From Bacillus sp. SM2101 (GTDB taxonomy: Bacteria; Bacillota; Bacilli; Bacillales; SM2101): a stretch of DNA of 64,000 nucleotides. Below are positions 56,807-64,000 of this stretch, piece after piece. The notes under the pieces were generated by a model. The model was not told the DNA's origin, made no database searches, and was given only the letters and a program-made list of their open reading frames with translations. Positions within the stretch are counted from its first letter, which is position 1; each line of letters begins with the position of its first letter. The position numbers and the translations under genes are program-made. The stretch is from positions 124,001 through 188,000 of the forward strand of contig NZ_JAEUFG010000004.1 of the NCBI RefSeq assembly GCF_018588585.1. Direction: 5' to 3'.

Positions 56807-56924
56807 TGTCTTTTCTCGTAAACTTTGTTGCTTATTTCACTTACATTTCAGATGACCACCCGAACCATAGTAATATCCGTGGTTAGTTCATTTTACGAAA
56901 AGCAACAATTAATGAGGGAAAAGG
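56807..56924 (-). repeat. interspersed palindromic repeat (copy E)
   Basis: TGTCTTTTCTCGTAAACTTTG at the left and ACGAAAAGCAACAATTAATG at the right are the complements of the family's right and left ends, so this is an inverted copy of about 118 bp in the 550-bp gap. The rest of the gap holds the terminator and no gene. Confidence 0.65.
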
Positions 56925-57116
56925 ACTTAAGCCTCACCCCTTATGAGATTATTGTAATCTTACTTCTTGACAGTAGAATATGTATATACAACTAAGTAGC
57001 AAGTGCTACTAAAATAGATTTATTTAAGTGGTCATAAAGTATGTAAACCAACGAACAACCTACTAAAGCTTACGGGGAAATTCCCTTCCTAGAATTATTA
57101 TGTACTAGCAATCCGT

Positions 57117-58361
57117 CTACCTCTTCCCAATGTATGTAAAATATGTTGCAATATCATTTTCTGAAACTAGTTGTTCATATTTATACTTTGAGCTACTCGT
57201 TGGATATTTACTCTCATTCTCAAATTCAACCTTATAGCCTAATTCATGCATACTACTCATTAAAAATTCTTTTTGAAATAAATTTCTTCTTTGTGGTGGA
57301 ATAATATTATTAATTCCAAATCTATGGTAAATAATGCTAGTGCCAATTAGGATTGTTTGATTATTAGTATACTTATCTAGCATGGGAAGTATGTATGAAT
57401 CGTTAGCCAAACTATAATTCGTTACACCAAAATAATCTACTAGAATATCTGTAACACCCGATTTTAAAGGAAGTTTTAAGTAATCTGCACAAACGAATAT
57501 TACCTTTTTTCTAATATTTAAACTCTCCAAATGCTCTTTCAAGTACTTATGAACTTTAAAATCATGGTCTACAGCTATATATAAGGTATCTTGAGGTATG
57601 TCATTGTAAAATAAGCGTAAAAAAATTCCTGTCCCTGAGCCAACGTCTAGAACAACCTTCCCTTCCCAATCCTGAATACTCACATTTTTGTAAAGGAGTT
57701 CATTTCCTTTATTTACAGCATCTAATACTTCAGGGTTCGTTTCATTTAAATAATCAACTATTAACTCGTCGTTCACAATCTCTTCTTCTGTCTTATTTTC
57801 ATTATTTACTAATAAAATTCCATCTTTTATTTCATACTGCTCCTCACATTCACAAGACAACCATCCATTAATTATTTGATGTTGTATTACCTGACCCTCT
57901 GTTAATATTAGATCTCCTTGACAAAGTGGACAGCAAAAGAAAGAAAGGTAACTTAAATGAATTCCCATTTGATTAGAATAATTCTGCTGATTTCTCTCTT
58001 CATCTAATATTCTAAGCTGTTCTTCCAATTTATCTTTATTTCTTGTTAAACTTTCTATTTGATTTTCAAAATCTTCTTTTTTCTGCAATAGTTGTTCTTT
58101 GTACATCTCTTTCTCAAGCTTTGAACCTTTAAAAAACCTATACGCACGCTGAAGAGATTGAATTTCTTTAAGACTAAAACCAATTTCCTTTAGAATTAAC
58201 ACTCTTTCAAAATCATCATTACATCGTTTATCAAAAATATAATGTCCACCACGTTTTTCGGGAACAATAAGTCCTAGCTTCATATAATGACGCACCGTAT
58301 CAATACTTACTTGGTGACTCTCTGCAAATTTTCCTATTCTTATTCTATGGTCTCCAGTCAA
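57117..58361 (-). CDS. MerR regulator fused to zinc motif and SAM methyltransferase
   Basis: This 414-residue protein has three parts. Residues 6-75 are a MerR winged helix (IDTVRHYMKLGLIVPEKRG) followed by a coiled coil to about 125. Residues 144-185 are a Trm112-like zinc motif (CPLC, then CEC and YEIKDGILLV). From residue 230 there is a class I SAM methyltransferase with motif I VVLDVGSGTGIFLR. MerR proteins usually use the C-terminal part to sense a ligand; here it is a possible enzyme. The start is TTG at 58361, after a G-rich site. Upstream is the minisatellite. Function is unknown; regulation by SAM or a substrate is an inference. Confidence 0.88.
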   Translation of the reverse strand: MTGDHRIRIGKFAESHQVSIDTVRHYMKLGLIVPEKRGGHYIFDKRCNDDFERVLILKEIGFSLKEIQSLQRAYRFFKGSKLEKEMYKEQLLQKKEDFENQIESLTRNKDKLEEQLRILDEERNQQNYSNQMGIHLSYLSFFCCPLCQGDLILTEGQVIQHQIINGWLSCECEEQYEIKDGILLVNNENKTEEEIVNDELIVDYLNETNPEVLDAVNKGNELLYKNVSIQDWEGKVVLDVGSGTGIFLRLFYNDIPQDTLYIAVDHDFKVHKYLKEHLESLNIRKKVIFVCADYLKLPLKSGVTDILVDYFGVTNYSLANDSYILPMLDKYTNNQTILIGTSIIYHRFGINNIIPPQRRNLFQKEFLMSSMHELGYKVEFENESKYPTSSSKYKYEQLVSENDIATYFTYIGKR

Positions 58362-58513
58362 TGAGTAATCCCCCCTCTTATGAAAGGGGTAACTTGTCCC
58401 CCTCTATCATTTTATTACGGATCAAACTCCACTTTTCAATTACATCCAATACTACTTTAGGTTTCTAACTTATTTGTAGCTGTACTAAATATAATTTTTC
58501 ATCAGACGGACTT

Positions 58514-58935
58514 TGTCGAAAGACCGATAAACATGCAAATTAGACCCAATAATTTAACAATCTGACCGATAAAACTATGAAATTGACCCAATAACTTAAC
58601 AACCTGACCCATAAAACTATGAAATTGACCCAATAACTTACACAATCTGACCGATAAAACTATAAAATTGACCCAATAACTTAACAATCTGACCCATAAA
58701 ACTATGAAATTGACCCAATAACTTAACAATCTGACCCATAAAACTGTGAAATTGACCCAATAACTTACACAATCTGACCCATAAAACTATGAAATTGACC
58801 CAATAATTTAACAATCTGACCGATAAAACTATGAAATTGACCCAATAACTTAACAATCTGACCGATAAAACTATGAAATTGACCCAATAACTTAACAATC
58901 TGACCCATAAAACTGAAAAATTGACCCATAAGAGC
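58514..58935. repeat. 21/42-bp minisatellite upstream of the MerR-methyltransferase gene
   Basis: About nine or ten copies of a 42-bp unit, made of two related 21-bp halves each holding TGACCNATAA or TGACCCAATAA. An example half is TGACCCATAAAACTATGAAA. Some units vary by one or two bases (TTACACAATC versus TTAACAATC). The array lies in the 609-bp gap between the DUF389 stop and the MerR-methyltransferase start, on its promoter side. In one frame it translates as 14-residue repeats, but without ribosome site or start, so I do not call a gene. Confidence 0.88.
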
Positions 58936-58970
58936 TACCATTAAGTCGGAAAAATGTTCAAAATAAAGAT

Positions 58971-60461
58971 TTATATAGAAGATTGCGATGCATCATTTGT
59001 TTGATCTTCTGAAACAGACTCTTCAGTTTCTTCTTCCTTCACTTCCGGGTCCTCTTTTACACTCTCCTCTACTTCTTGTTCTTCATCAATTACCGGCTCG
59101 TTATATCGCAAAACGACCATAACCTTTCGTTTGAGCTGACTTTCTAAGACACTTTCAATCGTCTTCTTAAATTGATCATCTAATATGGCCCCCCCGTCAA
59201 TAGTGAGTTCAACTAAATACGCTCCTGTCCCACGTTGATACTGAAACATAAAATCCTCAAGTTCTGTACCTTCGAATAATAGTAGCTTTTCTGATACTAC
59301 TTGTTCGATAACTTCTTCAGGTGTACCTGTTTCAATGACTTCAACGATTTTTTCTTCAGGTTTTGGAAATAACGACTGAAAAGCATTAGTGGAAGTCTCA
59401 TTACTTACTTTTTGAACGAGTGTCACATCTGCTTGCAATTTTACAGGTGAAGCTAACTTATATTCCAAACTATTCTCAAGCTTGCGAATATCCTCTGGAT
59501 AGATCACTCTTTCAGTATTTAATTCTGTATTAATCGTATATTCATTTTCCTCTTTGTTAAATTCAACGGACACAATTTTTGATTCAGGTGAGAGAACAGT
59601 TAATCCTTCTTCAAGTGCGTTCCTAATTGTTTTCTCTGTCCTGTCGGCCTCTATAGAATTCGCCATAAATATGATCAATGGAATACAAATTAAGAGGAGC
59701 AATGTAAATGGATAAATGATGTTATTCGTCACTAGTCTACTAAACAATGTCTTGCGTTCTTCGTTAACGGATATGTTTAAATAATTTGATAGCGTGGGAT
59801 TGGTAAATCCAGCAATTTTAAAAATAATAATACCTATCACGATAATTGCTACCATATTTGCAAGAAATAAAAGTAATGCACCTGCAGCGTATTGAAATTC
59901 TTGCTTGGCAATCGTAATTCCAACTACACATAATGGCGGCATTAACGCGGTAGCTATCGCCACCCCAGGTAGTGTAGCACCTGACCGATAACATATCGCA
60001 TACGTCCCTGCGGCCCCGGAAGCTAAAGCAATAATTAAATCAATTAATGTAGGCTCTGTTCTAGAAAGAATTTCTGGTGTTAAATCTGATACCGGTAGTA
60101 GCAAGGTTAATAGTGCTGACAAGATGATCGCAATTGATGCCCCTATAAACTCTGCTTTTATCGTCACCCTCAATAATTTGTTATTTCCGTTAATCAATGC
60201 AAGTGCACTACCTAGAATAGGATTCATCAGCGGTGCTATTAACATGGCGCCTATAATTACCGCGGTACTATTTGATAATAAACCGTATGTTGCTACTGAA
60301 CATGACAATACAACCATGACGTAATAATATGTATCTGGTCTAGCTTCTTTCCTTATACTTTTAATAATCCGATTTCTATCATTTACTGATAGTATACGTT
60401 TAAGCTTTTTTACCTCATTTACGTGCCCAAATTCATCGGCATCGTTAATTCTTTCTTCCAT
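58971..60461 (-). CDS. DUF389 (TIGR00341-like) membrane protein
   Basis: This 496-residue protein has a DUF389 domain: a block of about eight spans (YYVMVVLSCSVATYGLL, then AMLIAPLMNPILG and ALMPPLCVVG) and an acidic C-terminal tail of about 50 residues rich in Glu. The extracytoplasmic part contains about 200 residues after the membrane block. The role of the family is unknown. GAGG lies about 11 nt before the ATG. It is divergent from the next ABC pair. Confidence 0.87.
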   Translation of the reverse strand: MEERINDADEFGHVNEVKKLKRILSVNDRNRIIKSIRKEARPDTYYYVMVVLSCSVATYGLLSNSTAVIIGAMLIAPLMNPILGSALALINGNNKLLRVTIKAEFIGASIAIILSALLTLLLPVSDLTPEILSRTEPTLIDLIIALASGAAGTYAICYRSGATLPGVAIATALMPPLCVVGITIAKQEFQYAAGALLLFLANMVAIIVIGIIIFKIAGFTNPTLSNYLNISVNEERKTLFSRLVTNNIIYPFTLLLLICIPLIIFMANSIEADRTEKTIRNALEEGLTVLSPESKIVSVEFNKEENEYTINTELNTERVIYPEDIRKLENSLEYKLASPVKLQADVTLVQKVSNETSTNAFQSLFPKPEEKIVEVIETGTPEEVIEQVVSEKLLLFEGTELEDFMFQYQRGTGAYLVELTIDGGAILDDQFKKTIESVLESQLKRKVMVVLRYNEPVIDEEQEVEESVKEDPEVKEEETEESVSEDQTNDASQSSI

Positions 60462-60651
60462 ATAATTTTTTCCTCACTAGTTTTAAATGAATTATACATC
60501 TGATCTTAATAGATTAGAAGATTATTGTAAAAATAACCTAGTCAACACATGCTTTTATTGTGTGAAAAACAAAACAATCGTATCCATATTAGGAAAATGC
60601 TACAATAATATTTATGGGAGTTTCACTAGTACTAGCGAGGAGGGAACATAC

Positions 60652-61575
60652 ATGGAACAAGCACCAATTATTGAAGTAAAAAAACTTGTGAAAAGGTATG
60701 GGGATTTCACCGCTGTCAACGGCGTGGAGTTCAATGTTTATAAAGGTGAAGTATTTGGCTTATTAGGGCCGAATGGTGCAGGCAAAACAACAACGATGGA
60801 GATGTTAGTCGGCCTACGTAAACCAGATGATGGCACAGCAACAATTGCAACTTTTGATATAAAAAAAGAAATGAAAAAGGTTAAAAATGTGATCGGTGTT
60901 CAACTACAATCTACTTCATTATTTGAGTTACTTAAAGTTGAAGAGATTTTAGAGCTATATGCAAGTTTTTATCCTACTAACGTCTCAATTCCAGCATTAA
61001 TTGACGAAATGATATTGACTGAAAAGAAAAATGATCGGGTTAAAGCTCTGTCTGGTGGACAAAAGCAACGTCTAGCAATCGCGCTAGCATTAATTCATGA
61101 TCCGCAAATTTTATTTCTTGATGAGCCGACAACAGGATTAGATCCACAAGCAAGAAGAACCTTATGGGACATTATTCTTAAATTAAAAGAAAGAGGTAAA
61201 TCCATTATGCTGTCTACACATTATATGGATGAAGCTCATATCTTATGTGATCGCATTGCTATCATGGATCGAGGTCATTTAATCGCATTAGATACACCTC
61301 CGAACTTAGTAAAGAACCTTCAATCAGATAGTGCCGTTGAATTTCGACTACAAGGTGGAAATGGCACAGATTTCTCACACATCGATGGCGTCAAACAAGT
61401 TGGTCAACGAGAAGATGTTTATGTTCTATATACAGATCATTTGCAAAACACGTTAACGAGCCTCATCGAAACAGCTTCAAATGAACATCTTGAATTAATT
61501 GACTTACAAACGAGAACCGCAACGTTAGAAGATGTGTTTATACATATGACAGGAAGGAGTTTGAGAGAGGAATGA
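60652..61575 (+). CDS. ABC transporter ATP-binding protein
   Basis: This 307-residue exporter ATPase shows Walker A GPNGAGKTTT, signature LSGGQKQR, Walker B ILFLDEPTTGLDP and the H-loop LSTHYM, with the DrrA/CcmA-like C-terminal extension. The ATG at 60652 (MEQAPIIEVK) has GAGGAGG upstream. The next gene overlaps it by 4 bp. This is the third ABC-2 type pair in the accessory region. Substrate unknown. Confidence 0.93.
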   Translation: MEQAPIIEVKKLVKRYGDFTAVNGVEFNVYKGEVFGLLGPNGAGKTTTMEMLVGLRKPDDGTATIATFDIKKEMKKVKNVIGVQLQSTSLFELLKVEEILELYASFYPTNVSIPALIDEMILTEKKNDRVKALSGGQKQRLAIALALIHDPQILFLDEPTTGLDPQARRTLWDIILKLKERGKSIMLSTHYMDEAHILCDRIAIMDRGHLIALDTPPNLVKNLQSDSAVEFRLQGGNGTDFSHIDGVKQVGQREDVYVLYTDHLQNTLTSLIETASNEHLELIDLQTRTATLEDVFIHMTGRSLREE

Positions 61576-62684
61576 AAGCGTATTGGCAATTAACTTTAGC
61601 TCAGCTTCGCATATTTGCACGTAATCGGCAAGTATTATTTTGGACATTATTTTTCCCCGTATTTCTCATGCTCATGCTCGGCTCATTCCTCGGATCAGGC
61701 AACAGCATCTCTCTCTCATTAGCTATTATAGATGAAGAGAAATCGGAGTCGAGTCGTGAATTTATTGCAGTTTTTGAAAACAATGAAACGATTCAATTAG
61801 AACAAGACATCACCGAAGAAGACGCTTTAGATCTATTAAAGAAAGGAGATTTTCAGCTAGTAGTCATTATTCCTGAAGGTTTTTCTGAAGGTTTTTCTGA
61901 AAGTATGACCGAAGTAAATGAAGATGGACCTGTATTTCAGATCCCAGTATATTATAATGAAACGAATTTTGCAGTTTCTCAAATTGGCTTAACACTTGTT
62001 GATAGTGTAGTTGATGGAATTAGTAAGCAAATGGTTGATTATCATCCTGTCGTAGTAACAGAAGCACAAGGTGTTGAAGCCTTGGATCTACAATATATTG
62101 ATTTTCTTGTACCAGGAATCGTAGCAATGATGATTATGAGTAACAACATGAACGGTGTTGCAGGACAAATTTCAGCGTGGAGAGAGCGAGGCATTTTACG
62201 TAGAATGCAAGGCACAACACTAAAGGCTTCAACTTTTATTGCTGCACAAATAACAGCAAGATTATTACTTAATGGCTTACAAGCAATGATTGTTTTGCTT
62301 ATTGGAAATATCGTTTTTGATGTTCAAGTAAGTGGCTCATGGCTTAACCTTACCTTATTTGTGATATTAGGAACGTTAGCATTTATGGCTATTGGCTTTA
62401 TTATTGCCGGAATTGCCAAAACACCAGAAAGTGCAGCTCCAATTGCAGGCTTTCTGTCATTCCCTATGCTATTTTTAGGAGGTGTATTTTTCCCAATTAA
62501 CAATATGCCTGATTTTTTACAGCCTGTTGTTAAATTGCTTCCTATTTCACATCTGAGCACAGCTTTACGTGAAATTATGAATGTAGGTGCGTCACTGACA
62601 ACTATGTGGCTAGAAGCGATCATCTTGATCGGTTGGCTTATAGGTGCATTTATCGTGGCGAGCTTCACGTTTAAGTGGGAATAA
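61572..62684 (+). CDS. ABC-2 type transporter permease
   Basis: This 370-residue permease has one N-terminal span, a large extracytoplasmic loop of about 150 residues and five C-terminal spans. This is the YhgE/DrrB-type ABC-2 layout, with the coupling region SAWRERGILRRMQGTTLKAS. It overlaps the ATPase gene by 4 bp (ATGA). A terminator follows. Confidence 0.92.
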   Translation: MKAYWQLTLAQLRIFARNRQVLFWTLFFPVFLMLMLGSFLGSGNSISLSLAIIDEEKSESSREFIAVFENNETIQLEQDITEEDALDLLKKGDFQLVVIIPEGFSEGFSESMTEVNEDGPVFQIPVYYNETNFAVSQIGLTLVDSVVDGISKQMVDYHPVVVTEAQGVEALDLQYIDFLVPGIVAMMIMSNNMNGVAGQISAWRERGILRRMQGTTLKASTFIAAQITARLLLNGLQAMIVLLIGNIVFDVQVSGSWLNLTLFVILGTLAFMAIGFIIAGIAKTPESAAPIAGFLSFPMLFLGGVFFPINNMPDFLQPVVKLLPISHLSTALREIMNVGASLTTMWLEAIILIGWLIGAFIVASFTFKWE

Positions 62685-62780
62685 TGACAACTATAAGTTA
62701 TATTGTATTTCCTGTAGAGTTAATTTTTTATGTCTTACTATATTTTTAAAAATAGTGCATTTATATTAATATAATCTTAA

Positions 62781-62817
62781 AAAGCCGATGTAATCATTTT
62801 AAAGTTACATCGGCTTT
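62781..62817. terminator. bidirectional terminator between ABC pair and calY
   Basis: AAAGCCGATGTAA and TTACATCGGCTTT form a perfect 13-bp stem with an 11-nt loop and A/T flanks, serving both the ABC pair and the convergent calY gene. Confidence 0.87.
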
Positions 62818-62884
62818 AATTATTGTTATTTTTTTAACTGTTATTAATTATTTATATTATTCCCACGAAATGTAAAGTGATATT

Positions 62885-63484
62885 TTATAAGTCGTTGGCC
62901 CTTTCTGGATCGATTATATCAGCTTGTTTAGCATCAAATGATAATACTAAGTTATCAATAGAATCACCTTTTTGGTGATTTTGATTATTATTATCTTCAT
63001 ATGTAATAATAATTTCAACTTCAACCGGCTGGACATCATCAGGTGTTAAAGCAGCATTGATAATATTTTTTTCATCAGCTGATTTTGCAGCAAATAAAGA
63101 AACACCATCTAGTCCATCAATAAGTTCATCACCTACACGTATTTCTATTTTGAGGTCCTCATCTAATTGATTTAAAGAATCGTCGGTATCAATTGAGTTT
63201 GCGTCTTTAAGTTCATAGTTCATATCAAACAATACTTCTTGGATATCGAGTGTACCTATATTCGATAATTCAATTGTTCTTGTCATCTGTTCACCTGGTA
63301 ATAGATTTGATACTTTAAACAATGCCGTATGTGATGGATCTGCTAGTAAATCTAAATTACCTGCTGTAATCTTATTGCCTGCAAATTCTTCTGTTTCAGT
63401 AATAAATGCAAATGTCCCACCTAGTAAAGATATTCCCATTATCAAAGATCCTATTGCCAACCCTAATTTCGTTTTCTTCTTCAT
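62885..63484 (-). CDS. TasA/CalY family secreted matrix protein (camelysin-like)
   Basis: This 199-residue secreted protein is of the TasA/CalY (M73 camelysin) family, which forms biofilm fibres. The signal peptide MKKKTKLGLAIGSLIMG precedes LLGGTFAFI, the SipW-type cleavage region, and the mature part shows AGNLDLLAD, LLPGEQMTRTIELSNIGTLD and FDMNYEL. It is nearer CalY (about 197 residues) than TasA (about 261) in length. AAGGAGG is 9 nt before the ATG at 63484. The sipW gene is just upstream in the same direction. A mature-fibre role is inferred. Confidence 0.9.
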   Translation of the reverse strand: MKKKTKLGLAIGSLIMGISLLGGTFAFITETEEFAGNKITAGNLDLLADPSHTALFKVSNLLPGEQMTRTIELSNIGTLDIQEVLFDMNYELKDANSIDTDDSLNQLDEDLKIEIRVGDELIDGLDGVSLFAAKSADEKNIINAALTPDDVQPVEVEIIITYEDNNNQNHQKGDSIDNLVLSFDAKQADIIDPERANDL

Positions 63485-63548
63485 CTTATATTCCTCCTTA
63501 TGTTTTATATAAACCTTTATAAAAAACTTGGTGTAACTACAAATACTC

Positions 63549-64000
63549 CTAGAGTTCTTTTCCCCTGCTTTTAGATGTATCTGTAAATATTTCCTTAAAT
63601 AAACTAAGTGCGTAAAGGATAAATAATATAGCTGGGACGAGTAGAAGAGTAGCACTACCCACCTTTGATTTCGAGTAATTAGCAATATACCCCATGTATG
63701 GGATAGTAAACCCGTCGTATTCTGCAACTACTTGTTTTGACCATACTTCATTTGTATCTGGCGTCGCGTTATTATCTCCTTTGGTCGTATAAAAAACATC
63801 GCCATTCTCATTTCTCACATCTATAACACGATGTGTTATGAGTACATTTTCGTCTCTCATATAGGTGATGACGTCCCCTTTATTAAAACGAGTCATATCT
63901 CCACCAGGCTTTACCGCAATGATCGATCCAGCTTTTATTGAAGGTTCCATCGAACCAGACAACACTGTTTTAACTTGATATCCAAATATTGTAGGCTCAT
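63549..64000 (-). CDS. sipW: signal peptidase I SipW (N-terminus beyond window)
   Basis: SipW is an ER-type signal peptidase that processes TasA/CalY-type proteins. The frame stays open to the window end, where the text in minus-strand order continues as a typical GYQVKTVLSGSMEP, so the gene is partial. The Ser-His arrangement is visible: catalytic Ser in SGSMEP and His in ITHRVIDV replacing the usual Lys. C-terminal hydrophobic spans follow (ATLLLVPAILFILYALSL). It is 64 bp before calY. In B. subtilis tapA-sipW-tasA has the same order, so a tapA-like gene may lie beyond the edge. Confidence 0.92.
   Translation of the reverse strand, partial: EPTIFGYQVKTVLSGSMEPSIKAGSIIAVKPGGDMTRFNKGDVITYMRDENVLITHRVIDVRNENGDVFYTTKGDNNATPDTNEVWSKQVVAEYDGFTIPYMGYIANYSKSKVGSATLLLVPAILFILYALSLFKEIFTDTSKSRGKEL

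Noticed and set aside
58502-58898. Two overlapping minus-strand frames encoding 14-residue hydrophobic repeats
   Set aside because: They are the minisatellite read in one frame; there is no ribosome site and units vary by frame-shifting bases, so they are not genes.

Overview
The window is chromosomal DNA of a low-GC, endospore-forming Bacillaceae bacterium. Gene order closely follows the Bacillus subtilis yut-yun-yur-yus segment: lipA, lytH, yunB, yunC, yunF, sufBUSDC, metQPN, yusD/E/F-like genes, gcvH, yusI, fadE-fadA-fadN, yuzL, fadM (proline dehydrogenase), a CotF-like gene and yusU. Spore genes (lytH, yunB, yuzL, CotF-like) support a sporulating host. Several probable Na+-coupled carriers would suit an alkaliphile or halotolerant relative, but the genus cannot be fixed from sequence alone.

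Layout. 1-10.7 kb: partial lipoate synthase, spore endopeptidase LytH, an NSS-family transporter with a 34-residue MetS-like subunit, an NhaC-family carrier under a lysine riboswitch (probable lysine transporter LysW), yunB, an HD-GYP phosphodiesterase, yunC, a cysteine-rich protein and a four-copy tandem repeat. 10.7-17 kb: yunF and the complete SUF Fe-S operon. 17-25 kb: metNPQ under an S-box (SAM) riboswitch, metY, small yus genes, gcvH, and a Spx/ArsC-like protein. 25-31 kb: the fadN-fadA-fadE beta-oxidation genes with a FadR palindrome upstream of fadN. 31-37 kb: N-acetylglucosamine use (nagP, a SIS protein, divergent nagA-nagB-nagR with two NagR/YvoA-type operators and a cre-like site). 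37-41 kb: proline dehydrogenase, two spore-coat-like genes, yusU and a SIMPL protein.

The 41-64 kb part is accessory in character. It holds three ABC-2-type exporter pairs (one beside a degenerate-ABC/LytTR fusion regulator, one beside a MerR/zinc-motif/methyltransferase fusion), an aldo-keto reductase, a cupin, a membrane-anchored penicillin-acylase-family hydrolase, an MFS exporter, a PLP-dependent aldolase-like enzyme, an e(P4)-type lipoprotein phosphatase, a nitroreductase, an HD hydrolase, a 21/42-bp minisatellite, a DUF389 membrane protein and a sipW-calY/tasA pair cut by the window end.

The most notable non-genic signal is a family of short imperfect-palindromic interspersed repeats (about 80-230 bp, ends resembling GGCTNTTTTCG and its complement). 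I find it in about ten intergenic sites, in both orientations, plus one four-copy tandem array. A second strong signal is the lysine riboswitch leader: the 3' strand of the aptamer can pair over 14 bp with a segment that otherwise masks the lysW ribosome-binding site. No rRNA, tRNA, CRISPR, prophage or intact insertion sequence was seen.
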